From the NCBI GenBank assembly GCA_903882875.1, contig CAIRYQ010000090.1:1-42180 (forward strand): 42,180 bases of DNA, in the 5' to 3' direction. The notes beneath the pieces are model-generated. The model was not told the origin of the DNA and searched no databases. It saw nothing but the letters and a program-made list of their open reading frames with translations. Origin of the DNA: an uncultured Spartobacteria bacterium (GTDB taxonomy: Bacteria; Verrucomicrobiota; Verrucomicrobiia; Chthoniobacterales; Chthoniobacteraceae). The position numbers and the translations under genes are program-made. This document shows, in pieces, positions 8,398-16,732 of this stretch (positions within the stretch are counted from its first letter, which is position 1; every line of letters begins with the position of its first letter).

Positions 8398-9882
8398 CTA
8401 TTCGAGGAACTTCAGCGCGGGCAGACGGTATTGCATCTGCACCTGACGCTCGGTCTTTTGCGTCTCCGCGGCGTCGAGGTAAATGGTCTTCGGGTCTTCC
8501 TCGAATTCGATTTTGTGAAAGCCGTCCACGGGCTTCTCCAGCGCCTTCGGCACATCGTCGAGCGACTGGAGCGCGACGCCGTTGATTTTGGTAACGAGCA
8601 AATGGTTCAGCTCCTCGTAGCCGACGGTCGCCGAAGTCGGCATGACGCGGCTGAGGAATACGAGTTTGCGCGGGCCGTCGGCGAAAAGATCGCTCTGGAA
8701 GCGATCCCAGTAGATGAGCCGCTCGGGTGCGCGGCGCAGCCAGTCGGGGCCAAAGTCCTTGAGATACTGCCGCGAGAGTTCCTGGAGGATGAGTCCGCCG
8801 ACGATCACGAAGCGCGGACGGCGATCAATGATGTAGGGATCGCTCACGTAGCTCTCCGGTGCGCGGTGCTCGAGCGTCGCATCCAGCGATTTGCGCTCGC
8901 CGGCACGGAGGATTTGCAGGTTCACCTTGTCGCCGACGAAGTGGTGGACATTGAACAGATGCGCGACGGGGATTTTTCCGTACGCGGCGTCGTCGAAGTT
9001 GCCATCCTGATCCACGGCAAAGTCATCCACGCGGATGAGCACGTCGCCCTTTTGCAGGCCTGCTTTTGCGGCGGGGCTGTCCTTCAGCACCTCGGTGATG
9101 TAGACGCCGCCGGTCACGGCATCGGGGATTTTCGCGTAGCGGCGCAACGAAGGATCGCGCGTGGGGCTGAACGCGTATCCGATGCGCGGAAAGCCCGCGT
9201 AGTGGCCGCCCGCGACATCCTTCAGGAAATGCTGGATCACCGGCGCGGGGATGATGTTCGCATTCGTGGACTGCGCATCGTAGCTCATCAGGATGCCGGT
9301 GAGCTTGCCGTTGTTCACGACCGGCAGCGTGAAGCTGCTGTCGCGGCCCTGAATCTGCATCGTCGCGCGGTAGATGAGGAATCCGCCGTCCACGGGATAG
9401 GCGGAAATTTCCGCGGTGGTCATCGGGCCTTTTGTCACGAGCAGGCGGCCGTTGTTTTCGAGCTGCCAGACGCTGAGCTGATCGCCGATTCCGCTTTCCG
9501 TGATCTGCAGCGCGGGCGCGCCGGTGAGCAGGTCGCTGTCCGCCTCGGTCTGCAGGAGCGCGAGATTCGCCTCGTAATCCGCGGCCACGAGGCTCGCGGG
9601 AACCTTGCGCCCGCCCTCGGGATTTTCGAGTTCGAGATACGTGAGATTCGCGACGAGGTCGGCCGTGACAAGCACGCGGTTCCCCGGCAGGACGGCCCCG
9701 ATCGCACGCCGCGTCAACGGCTGCCGCTTCCCCCACGGACGGTGGAAATCCCACGACTGGGTGGTGACATTGACACGGACCACGCTCAGCTTTTCCGCAG
9801 ATGAGGCGATGCCGGATGCGAGAAATGCGAGCGCGAGAAGGAATGCGGTGCGGTGCATGGGAAGTCGGGTGCAAATGTTCAT
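8398..9882 (-). CDS. Catalytically dead HtrA/Deg-like paralogue with PDZ domain
   Basis: A 494-residue exported protein (signal peptide from Met9, HRTAFLLALAFLASGIASS). It is collinear with the active protease encoded just upstream: degenerate trypsin-like domain, PDZ near residues 255-345 (GGVYITEVLKDSPAAKAGLQ), and a C-terminal region with a second PDZ-like fold (FVIVGGLILQELSRQ). The catalytic triad is gone: the NAHVV His is Asp75 (VTADLV), the Asp position is Asn106 (EANLALL), and GNSGGP is replaced by SSFTLP (183-187 region, Phe at the Ser position). It is therefore probably a pseudoprotease that binds or regulates. ATG at 9882 follows the upstream stop by two bases; ATG at 9858 is an alternative. 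Triad loss is seen in the sequence; the function is inferred. Confidence 0.85.
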   Translation of the reverse strand: MNICTRLPMHRTAFLLALAFLASGIASSAEKLSVVRVNVTTQSWDFHRPWGKRQPLTRRAIGAVLPGNRVLVTADLVANLTYLELENPEGGRKVPASLVAADYEANLALLQTEADSDLLTGAPALQITESGIGDQLSVWQLENNGRLLVTKGPMTTAEISAYPVDGGFLIYRATMQIQGRDSSFTLPVVNNGKLTGILMSYDAQSTNANIIPAPVIQHFLKDVAGGHYAGFPRIGYAFSPTRDPSLRRYAKIPDAVTGGVYITEVLKDSPAAKAGLQKGDVLIRVDDFAVDQDGNFDDAAYGKIPVAHLFNVHHFVGDKVNLQILRAGERKSLDATLEHRAPESYVSDPYIIDRRPRFVIVGGLILQELSRQYLKDFGPDWLRRAPERLIYWDRFQSDLFADGPRKLVFLSRVMPTSATVGYEELNHLLVTKINGVALQSLDDVPKALEKPVDGFHKIEFEEDPKTIYLDAAETQKTERQVQMQYRLPALKFLE

Positions 9883-9884
9883 GT

Positions 9885-11354
9885 TCAGCGCGCCTCCGTC
9901 GTCGCCTCGTCGCCGAGGAACTGCTCCTGCAGCACGTTGTATCGCTGGCGGATTCGGTTGCGTGCGGATTCAAGATCCGTGCGCTGGAACACGAGCGGTC
10001 GTCCGTGGCTCTCGAATTCGATCACATACTCGTCCGCCTGCTTCGCGAATGCCGCTGCGAGTTCCTTCATGTTGCGGATGGCCGTGCCGTTCACCTTGTG
10101 GACGATGCCCTCGCGGAATTCCTCCAGATAGGTGTTGATCGGGTCCGGCAGCAGCGCAGTGAGAACGATCACCTCGTCGCGTTCTTTATACATCTCCTCC
10201 TCGATGAAGTGTGCGAAGGAGTGAAAAACCCGCGGGTTCACAAACTGATACGTCATGATCAGATTGCGGTTCATCGGCTGGAAAAGCAGTCCGCCGAACA
10301 CCACATACTTTGGTGGCTCGTAGCTCGTCGCCTGATGCGTGTAGGGCCACGCGCGATCGAATGTGACCTCCTCCGTCACCGGCTTCTTGTCGCGCCACAC
10401 GTCAAATTTCACCTTGTCGCCCTTGAACTTCCTCTCGGCGACTTCCGCCATCTGCATGCGCTCGCCGTCAATCTGCACCATCCCGTCGCTCTGAATCTCG
10501 AGGCCGTCAATTTTCAGCAGCACGTCGCCCGCGCGCAATTTTCCGGCGCACACGCTCGCGCTGCCCACGGTCGTCACGGCCAGGCCGCGGTCGTCGTCCG
10601 GCAGGCCGAGCGCGCGGCGGTGCGCGGTGTTCAGCAGCGGAAAAGTCCCGATGCTCAGATCCATGTAGCGGTCGTAGTGGCCGTCCTCGATGTCCTTCAG
10701 GAAGTGGCCGATCACCGGCGTCGGAATCATGTAGCCGACATTCTGCGCGTCCGCGCCGCCGAGCCCCTGAAAGGCGACGCCCACGACTTTTCCCTGCTGC
10801 ATCACGGGGCCGCCGGAGTTGCCGGGATTGATCGCCGCATCAATCTGGATGCACAGGTGCGAATCCATCACCGAGTGCGCGTAGGTGCGGAAATCAATGC
10901 GCGACACGATGCCTTTCGTCACGCTCATGCGCTCGCCGCCGATGGGGTACCCATAGACGGTCACGCTGCTCTCGATCTCCGGCACCGGGCCGAGATCGAG
11001 CGGCTTCGTGTCCTTCCAAAAATCGGGGTCCTCGACCTTGAGCTGCGCCAGGTCGCAGTCGTGCGCGATAAACTCCACCGTCGCCACGTACTTCTTCGGA
11101 TCATTCTCCTTCTCGACGGTGAGCAGCTTCGCATTCGAGACGACGTGCGCGTTCGTCATCAGGCGGTCTTTTTTCACAACCCAGCCCGTGCCGCTGCCGC
11201 CGCCCAACTGCCCCGGCAGCCACGGCACGCGGTAGTTGAATTCCTGCGCGGTATTGTTGATCCGGCAGAGTGACTTTCGGATTTCGTTCGGCCCCGCGGA
11301 AGCGGCGTGAACGACGAGCAGCGATGCGGCGGCGAGCCAGATGGGGCGAATCAT
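9885..11354 (-). CDS. HtrA/Deg-like serine protease with PDZ domains
   Basis: Periplasmic trypsin-fold protease, 489 residues, with signal peptide MIRPIWLAAASLLVVHAASA. The triad is intact: His70 in TNAHVV, Asp101 in HDCDLAQLKV, Ser180 in NPGNSGGPV. A PDZ domain with GSASVCAGKLRAGDVLLKIDG follows, then a second C-terminal PDZ-like module (KYVVFGGLLFQPMN; GIVHKVNGTAIRN). This two-PDZ layout resembles the eukaryotic/bacterial Deg9-like group more than classical DegP. The likely role is degradation or processing of misfolded envelope proteins. ATG at 11354 was chosen over the longer frame starting at 11534 because it gives the signal peptide. Its stop lies two bases before the start of the inactive paralogue, implying co-expression and possible complex formation. 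Confidence 0.9.
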   Translation of the reverse strand: MIRPIWLAAASLLVVHAASAGPNEIRKSLCRINNTAQEFNYRVPWLPGQLGGGSGTGWVVKKDRLMTNAHVVSNAKLLTVEKENDPKKYVATVEFIAHDCDLAQLKVEDPDFWKDTKPLDLGPVPEIESSVTVYGYPIGGERMSVTKGIVSRIDFRTYAHSVMDSHLCIQIDAAINPGNSGGPVMQQGKVVGVAFQGLGGADAQNVGYMIPTPVIGHFLKDIEDGHYDRYMDLSIGTFPLLNTAHRRALGLPDDDRGLAVTTVGSASVCAGKLRAGDVLLKIDGLEIQSDGMVQIDGERMQMAEVAERKFKGDKVKFDVWRDKKPVTEEVTFDRAWPYTHQATSYEPPKYVVFGGLLFQPMNRNLIMTYQFVNPRVFHSFAHFIEEEMYKERDEVIVLTALLPDPINTYLEEFREGIVHKVNGTAIRNMKELAAAFAKQADEYVIEFESHGRPLVFQRTDLESARNRIRQRYNVLQEQFLGDEATTEAR

Positions 11355-11672
11355 TTCGGGCGCGGACAATGGCCTGCGCGCGGCGCGATGCAAATGGAAA
11401 GCGAAGGCGCGGGCTGCGTGTGGCGCGGCAGCATCAGCCAGCACTGTCGCATCAAAATCACGCTGGCGTCGGATGGAGGCTCCCGGGTGGAGCACGCGAC
11501 TCGCGTGCCGTTTTCGGCGACCCGCCGGAAACACATCGCAACGTGTGAGCAGACACGCAGGACACTTAATTCAGCGCCTCCTCAAATCTGGACACCGCTC
11601 ACAGACACCGTCACACGAGCGCACGCTCCACGCCGAAACTCCCCGCCATTCCCCACGCCTCCCCTGCCCCGA
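11355..11672. other. Intergenic region upstream of the HtrA-like gene
   Basis: About 318 bases with no convincing coding sequence on either strand. Open frames here are short, rich in Arg/Ser/Pro and match nothing I recognise. It should contain the promoter of the HtrA-like operon; no clear -10/-35 was identified. The C-rich tract around 11630-11690 is the only compositional oddity. Confidence 0.4.
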
Positions 11673-12065
11673 TCACGCAGCCATCGTTCGCAATTCCCTT
11701 GCCTGCTTCCACACCCGCCCCAGCCGCTTGTGCCATTCGTCAATGAGATACGAGCGCAGCGTGGCTTCCGTGAGGTTCGGCGCACCCATCAGGCCCGAGC
11801 GATCCAGTTCATCCGCCTTAGTCGCCATCGCCACCAGCCTCACCAGCACCCACGGCTGGACATCCACCGGCGGATGGATCGGCACGCGGATGTCCGCCGC
11901 AAGTTTCCCACACCATTCATCGCAAAGCGCCTCCTGCACCGCCGAAGGCGTGCAGTCCCGCGGCGGGAGCGCCTGCTGCCACAGCTTGCCCAGCGCGTCC
12001 GCGGTATTGGAAAGCAGGACGGAGGTGATTCTCCAGCTGCTCATGGTGTCGGTGTGGGGATTCAT
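11673..12065 (-). CDS. Hypothetical small protein
   Basis: An open frame of 130 residues from the ATG at 12065 (in-frame alternatives at 12113 and 12044). No known family is recognised. The product is soluble and helix-rich, with many Trp and Leu (EWCGKLAADIRVPI, VQPWVLVRLVAMATKADELD, LRSYLIDEWHKRLGRVWKQ) and no signal peptide or membrane segment. Amino-acid composition is balanced rather than the Arg/Pro-rich look of shadow frames, which supports real coding. It lies on the same strand as the HtrA pair but 318 bases away, so operon membership is unlikely. No function is proposed. Confidence 0.55.
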   Translation of the reverse strand: MNPHTDTMSSWRITSVLLSNTADALGKLWQQALPPRDCTPSAVQEALCDEWCGKLAADIRVPIHPPVDVQPWVLVRLVAMATKADELDRSGLMGAPNLTEATLRSYLIDEWHKRLGRVWKQARELRTMAA

Positions 12066-12243
12066 GGGATTCCGGCGTTCACCCGGAACCCCTGCATTTC
12101 GAGCATCGCACATGCCGCCGCCGCCGCTTCACGCCCACCTTTCCAAATGGTAACATTGCGCAACGTCAAGGGCGGCGGAATTTCCTCGGGCTCGTGGCAC
12201 GCTCTGGAGGATTTTCAGTCAAAGTGCAGCCGCAATTGGTCAT

Positions 12244-12327
12244 GGCTCAGTTTCGATTTCACTCTAAAGGGCACAAAGGACACGAAGGCGAATCGAGTGC
12301 TTCGTGCCCTTCGCAATCCAAATCCAA
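12244..12327 (+). repeat. Dispersed inverted-repeat element, copy A
   Basis: A short intergenic element begins ggctcagttt and has a left arm (12266-12288, aaagggcacaaaggacacga...) and a right arm (12299-12313, gcttcgtgcccttcg). The arms are imperfect inverted repeats. The same modules recur in the same order at 41781-41895: ggctcagttt, gatttcact, aagggc-caaaggacacgaagg, cttcgtgcccttcg, caaatc. It sits in the 326-base gap (12066-12391) between the small hypothetical gene and the DUF2252 gene; nothing else was found in that gap. It could be a REP/MITE-like element or an RNA hairpin. Confidence 0.7.
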
Positions 12328-12391
12328 ATGAAGCCACTGCCGGATGCCGGCGGCTTCTTGGGCATGAGGGTGCGGACGGCTTTTGCGGGAC

Positions 12392-13729
12392 TCAGCGGGC
12401 GGCCGCCTTTTCCGCCTTGATCCTCCCGGCGCGGATCGCCCTCATGAATGCCGCGTAATCCCGCTCCGTCTGCGCGGCGTACGCCTGCGCAAATACGGCG
12501 ACCGCCTTGTCCAGCTTGTCGGAACTTCCGCAGTAGCCCGCAAGCATCGCCGCGGGGCCGGTGCGCGCGTGCGCCTTTGCGAGCGTCTCGCCGCACACCA
12601 TCGCGTAGTCGAAAAGGATGCCGCCGCTCAGATCCGCAGGATCGAGCGATGCCTTGTGGTCCGCGAGCTGTCGCACGAGATAGTGCCGCCCCTCGATGTT
12701 TGTCCAGCCGAGGAACGGATCGCACACCGTCTGCGTCCGCTGCTGGCCTTGCGCGACGCGCTGGCCGGAATGCGCCGCCGACGCCGCCCCCGGCAGGTGC
12801 GGCCCGTAGCACGACTTCAGCGCCTCCTTGATCTGGATGAAAAGCGGATCGTTCAGGCTGTTGCCAAACAGCAGCACCACATAGTCGCGCGTGCCCACGC
12901 TGCCGGTGCCCACGACCTTGAACGCGACATCCACCGGACGGAACGCGTCGAAAATCAACTGCCGTCCCGCGCCGAGCGTCGTGCGGTATTTTTTCAGCGA
13001 CTGAATGACGGCGGCCGCGGTCTCTTCCGGCACATGTTCGAGCACCGGAGGCTCGTCGTGGAAGCGCGGCGTGCCGTGCCCGGAAGCCTCCGTCAGCTTC
13101 GCGAGCAGCTTGTCCGCAGTCGAACGCTCCGCCTTGCGAAGCACCTTTCTGAGCGACCCCGGTGCATTTTCGCGCCGGATTTCATACCGCGCCATTTCGA
13201 GCACCGGCATGTGGCAGAATCCGGCGAGCGCCTCGCGGTAGCTGCGCACCATCGCCTGCACGGCATCCCCGCAGATCTCATCCCTGCCACCCGCCTCCTT
13301 TCCTGCCAGGATGATGCTCACGGCCAGCCGCTTGATGTCCCATTCCCAAGGCCCGACGATCGTCTCGTCGAAGTCGTTCAGGTCAAAGACGAGATGGCCG
13401 TCCGGCGCGGCATACGCGCCGAGATTCCGCACATGCGCGTCGCCGCAGAGCTGCACCTTCAGGCCGGATGCCGGCAGCGGCGCGAGATCCGCCGCCATCA
13501 CCGGAGCCGTGCCGCGGAAAAATGCAAACGGCGACACCGCCATGCGTCCCATCTTCAGCGGGAGCAGTCTCGGCACACGTCCCTCGTTCGTCGCCTTGAT
13601 GATGGAGATCACATCCGGCGTCCCTGCGGCCCGCTGAAAGCCCGCATGGACCGCCCGCCCGAGCTTCCGTCGCAATGCGCGGCCCGCTTCGATGCTCTCC
13701 TCGATTCCAGCGATCTTCGTGCGCTTCAT
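12392..13729 (-). CDS. DUF2252 family protein
   Basis: A 445-residue cytoplasmic protein. Recognisable DUF2252 features are KMGRMAVSPFAFFRGTAPVM (about residues 59-78), LCGDAHVRNLGAYA, and DLNDFDETIVGPWEWDIKRL (116-135). These carry the H-x-x-N and D-x-D-E residues of a kinase-like (aminoglycoside-phosphotransferase-type) active site. Later come FKVVGTGSVGTRDYVVLL and an H-A-R-T-G motif (KAHARTG). DUF2252 has no settled biochemical function; phosphotransfer is suggested only by the motif resemblance. The ATG at 13729 overlaps the stop of the PQQ-like gene (ATGA), so it is translationally coupled to a secreted propeller protein, an unexpected partner. Confidence 0.85.
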   Translation of the reverse strand: MKRTKIAGIEESIEAGRALRRKLGRAVHAGFQRAAGTPDVISIIKATNEGRVPRLLPLKMGRMAVSPFAFFRGTAPVMAADLAPLPASGLKVQLCGDAHVRNLGAYAAPDGHLVFDLNDFDETIVGPWEWDIKRLAVSIILAGKEAGGRDEICGDAVQAMVRSYREALAGFCHMPVLEMARYEIRRENAPGSLRKVLRKAERSTADKLLAKLTEASGHGTPRFHDEPPVLEHVPEETAAAVIQSLKKYRTTLGAGRQLIFDAFRPVDVAFKVVGTGSVGTRDYVVLLFGNSLNDPLFIQIKEALKSCYGPHLPGAASAAHSGQRVAQGQQRTQTVCDPFLGWTNIEGRHYLVRQLADHKASLDPADLSGGILFDYAMVCGETLAKAHARTGPAAMLAGYCGSSDKLDKAVAVFAQAYAAQTERDYAAFMRAIRAGRIKAEKAAAR

Positions 13730-15057
13730 ATTTTTGAGCGGATCAAATAGCAGAACAGCATCTCCTGCTCGCGGATGTAGAGCCTGCCGTCGGCCACCAC
13801 GGGATGAGCCCATGCCTTCGTGCCCCGCCGACGCGATTGCGACACGGCTGGCAGCGTGAACTTGCTTGCGGCCTTCGCCCCCGCGGGGGTCATCTCAATG
13901 AGCGAGACCGTGTCGGTATCCTGGCTCAGCACGTACATTTTTCCATCGGCCACGGTGATTGCGCCGACGCCCGCAGCCTTCGCGTCCTCCCACTTCTGTT
14001 CGCCGGTTTTGAAATCGAGGCAGCGCCAGGCCCGCATGTCGTGGGAGCCGTAAAGGTGCCCCTCGTGCAGAACCACGCCACCGTGCGCGTTGCCGAGCGT
14101 GTTCTTTGCCCAGACCTGCGCGGCGTCAAAGATGTCGCCGTGCCGTTCGATCGTGAAGACGTCGCCGCCTCCCTTCCATGCGGTGATGAAAACCTGGCCG
14201 TCGTGGAAGAGCGGTGTGACTGCGGCAATGTCCGGCCATTCCCGCGCGCTCCGGTAGCTCCACAGGAGCCTGCCGGTCTTCGCCTCGATGCCGACCGCAC
14301 CGCTCTGCTTCGGCACGACGTACTGCCGCACGCCGCACGACTCGATGACGATGGGCGAGGCATAAGTGCATGGCTCGGCAATGTTGCGAGTCTGCCAGAC
14401 CAATGCGCCGGTCTTCTTGTCGAGCGCCGCGACGAGTCCCTGTGCTCCGCCGGGCGTGATGATCACATGGTCGCCATCCACGAGCGGCGACCACGAGAAG
14501 CCCCACCCGCCCTTTCCGCCGCCGATGGGATTGACTTCCGCGCCGAGTTCCGCAGGAATATCTTTGCGCCATCGCTCCTTGCCGGTCGCGGTCTCGACGC
14601 AGACGAGAACGCCCTGGCTGCCGAGTGCGTAGAGCGCATCGCCGTCCACCGCGGGTGTGGAATTCGGGCCGAGGCTCCACTCGTTGCCCTCGAAGTCAAA
14701 GGGCGGCGCAATCTTCGCCGACCAAATCTCCCTGCCCATGTTGTCGAGCGCGATCACGCATTCGCTCCCCTTTCGCGAACCGAGCGCGAACACCTTCCCG
14801 CCGACCACCGCCGGCGCGCTGATGCCGACGCCCGTGTCCTTGAAACTCCACAGCAATTTCGGGCCGCCCACAGGCCATGTTTTCAGCAGGCCCGTTTCGT
14901 CCGCGTGGGCATCGCGATGCGGGCCGTTCCACTGCGGCCAGTCGCCCGCGTGGACGATGCCCGCGGAAAGCGACGCCAGTGCGGCGAGCATGGGGATGAG
15001 ACGGGACGGGCTTCCGAATGCCGGAGGAAAAGGTGACTGGGAGGTTGCAGTGGCCAT
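13726..15057 (-). CDS. Secreted PQQ-like beta-propeller repeat protein
   Basis: A 443-residue exported propeller. The signal sequence falls around residues 20-38 (LIPMLAALASLSAGIVHAG), cleaved just before DWPQWNGPHRDAHADETGLL, the stereotyped opening of verrucomicrobial/planctomycete PQQ-like proteins. Blades repeat the pattern of a Gly-rich strand followed by a D/E-x-x-T-G-x-x-x-W segment: CVETATGKERWRKD, ALDKKTGALVWQTR, IEAKTGRLLWSYRS, and CLDFKTGEQKWEDA. No catalytic or heme motif is visible. ATG at 15057 was chosen because upstream in-frame sequence (to 15147) has no signal-like features. It is divergent from the DUF1501 gene at 15257 and coupled to DUF2252. Confidence 0.85.
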   Translation of the reverse strand: MATATSQSPFPPAFGSPSRLIPMLAALASLSAGIVHAGDWPQWNGPHRDAHADETGLLKTWPVGGPKLLWSFKDTGVGISAPAVVGGKVFALGSRKGSECVIALDNMGREIWSAKIAPPFDFEGNEWSLGPNSTPAVDGDALYALGSQGVLVCVETATGKERWRKDIPAELGAEVNPIGGGKGGWGFSWSPLVDGDHVIITPGGAQGLVAALDKKTGALVWQTRNIAEPCTYASPIVIESCGVRQYVVPKQSGAVGIEAKTGRLLWSYRSAREWPDIAAVTPLFHDGQVFITAWKGGGDVFTIERHGDIFDAAQVWAKNTLGNAHGGVVLHEGHLYGSHDMRAWRCLDFKTGEQKWEDAKAAGVGAITVADGKMYVLSQDTDTVSLIEMTPAGAKAASKFTLPAVSQSRRRGTKAWAHPVVADGRLYIREQEMLFCYLIRSKI

Positions 15058-15256
15058 GCACGCGATGGTGCCCTCGCGCGCGGTGCTGTCAATGCGCGCG
15101 GATGCGTCCGCGTCTCGTCGTCCGAAAGTTTCGTTCACCACGGGCACTCAGGATCCCGGAAATTGTTCAAAGGCACGCCGCGGGTGCCGGTGGATATTGC
15201 ACCGCGCTGGAGCCGGGATTTTTCCAGGAGCCGCGCGAGTCCCTCAGTTCCTCCGA

Positions 15257-16723
15257 ATGACACCGGTTCCCAATCCTCACAGCGCGCAGCATCCGCGCGG
15301 AGTTCCGCGACGGACGGCGATCCAGGCTGGAGCGATCGGGCTGCTCGGGCTGGGGATGAATCACGTCGCGGGATTGCGCGCGCTGGGTGCTGCAGGCGGC
15401 GCATTGACGGCGGGCGGGAAGGCAAAGTCGGTGATCTACATTTTCCTCTCGGGCGGGCTCGCACAGCACGAGAGCTTCGACATGAAGCCGGATGCGCCGC
15501 TGGAGATCCGCGGAGAATTCCGTCCGATCCGCACGAGCGCGCCGGGCGTCCACATCTGCGAACACCTGCCGGAATTGGCGAAACGCGCGCACAAGTTTGC
15601 GCTCGTGCGCTCGCTCACGCATCCGTCGAGCGACCATTCGGCGGCGCACCACATCATGCTCACCGGGAAGAGCGATCTGCCGCTGGGCTTTGACCCGAAC
15701 CAGCCGAAAGAGAGCGACCACCCGAGCATCGCGGCAATCGCAGGCGCGGTGCTGCCGCGGCGGAACAATCTGCCGCCTGCGATCGTACTGCCGGAGAAAT
15801 TGCGACATCGCACGGGACGCATCATTCCGGGTCAGTCCGCGGCGCAGATGGGCAGGCAGCACGAGCCGTGGTTCCTCGAAATGTCGCCGTATCACCCGGC
15901 GCACTACGGAGCCTATCCCGAGTATCTTTTTCACCACGAGACGGGCAGCGCGACGGACGCGGGACTTATCTTCGAGGCGCCGCACCTTTCGCTGCCGCAG
16001 GGCCTGAGCACGGCTCGCGTGCTGGATCGCGTGTCGCTCCGCGGCGAAATGGAACGCCAGTCGCGTCTCGTGGAAGGCACGGTGGAAGATGCGGGCCTCG
16101 ACAAATACCGCGAGGCGGCGGTGTCGCTGATCACGAATGGAAAAGTCCACGACGCATTCGACGTGAGCCGAGCCGATCCGAAGTGGCTCGACCGTTACGG
16201 TCGCAACAGCTTCGGCTGGTCGCTGCTCATGGCGCGGCAGCTCCTCGAAGTCGGCGTCCGCCTCGTGCAGGTGAACCTCGGAAACAACGAGACATGGGAC
16301 ACGCACCAGTCGGCGTTTCCGAATCTGAAAAACTTTCTGCTCCCGCCGATGGATCGCGCGGTGAGCGCGCTGATTGATGACCTTGATTCGCGCGGCCTGC
16401 TCTCGGAAACACTCATCGTGATGGGCGGTGAATTCGGTCGCACGCCGAAGATCTCGAAACTCTCCAGCGCGGCGCTCCCCGGCCGCAACCACTGGGGCCC
16501 GAGCCAGACGGTGCTGCTCGCCGGCGGCGGCGTGCGCGGCGGCACAGTCATCGGCGCGACGGACAAGATCGGCGCGTATCCCTCGGAGTCGCCCCAGCGC
16601 CCGGAAAATCTCGCCGCGACGATTTACGAGGGTCTCGGGCTGCCGCGCCATGTCGAATGGCACGACCCGCTCGATCGCCCGCACCCGATCTACGACGCCG
16701 AGCCGATCGCGGGGCTCACCTAG
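15257..16723 (+). CDS. DUF1501 domain protein, Tat-exported
   Basis: A 488-residue secreted protein of the DUF1501 family, related to the alkaline phosphatase/sulfatase fold. Near residue 16 comes a twin-arginine-like signal (PRRTAIQAGAIGLLGLGM). The core contains IFLSGGLAQHESFDMKPDAP, FALVRSLTHPSSDHSAAHH, the mid-region RYGRNSFGWSLLMARQLLEV, VNLGNNETWDTH, and GGEFGRTPKISK followed by GRNHWG, all conserved in the family. Substrate and reaction are not established for DUF1501. The long in-frame extension upstream to 14657 is antisense to the PQQ-like gene and is not coding; ATG at 15257 fits the signal. Unlike the DUF1501 gene at 27175 it has no adjacent DUF1549/DUF1553 gene. It converges with the WD40 gene 9 bases away. 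Confidence 0.88.
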   Translation: MTPVPNPHSAQHPRGVPRRTAIQAGAIGLLGLGMNHVAGLRALGAAGGALTAGGKAKSVIYIFLSGGLAQHESFDMKPDAPLEIRGEFRPIRTSAPGVHICEHLPELAKRAHKFALVRSLTHPSSDHSAAHHIMLTGKSDLPLGFDPNQPKESDHPSIAAIAGAVLPRRNNLPPAIVLPEKLRHRTGRIIPGQSAAQMGRQHEPWFLEMSPYHPAHYGAYPEYLFHHETGSATDAGLIFEAPHLSLPQGLSTARVLDRVSLRGEMERQSRLVEGTVEDAGLDKYREAAVSLITNGKVHDAFDVSRADPKWLDRYGRNSFGWSLLMARQLLEVGVRLVQVNLGNNETWDTHQSAFPNLKNFLLPPMDRAVSALIDDLDSRGLLSETLIVMGGEFGRTPKISKLSSAALPGRNHWGPSQTVLLAGGGVRGGTVIGATDKIGAYPSESPQRPENLAATIYEGLGLPRHVEWHDPLDRPHPIYDAEPIAGLT

Positions 16724-16732
16724 GGGCTGCCT

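Noticed and set aside
8266-11273. Two long plus-strand open frames (512 and 490 codons) over the HtrA pair
   Set aside because: Antisense to proteins with signal peptides, PDZ motifs and, in one, an intact triad; composition is His/Arg/Val-rich, typical of shadows.
12383-15036. Plus-strand open frames of 455 and 410 codons over the DUF2252 and PQQ-like genes
   Set aside because: Antisense to recognisable families; no motifs of their own.
14657-15256. 200-codon upstream extension of the DUF1501 frame at 15257
   Set aside because: It is antisense to the PQQ-like gene and would bury the Tat signal in the middle of the protein.
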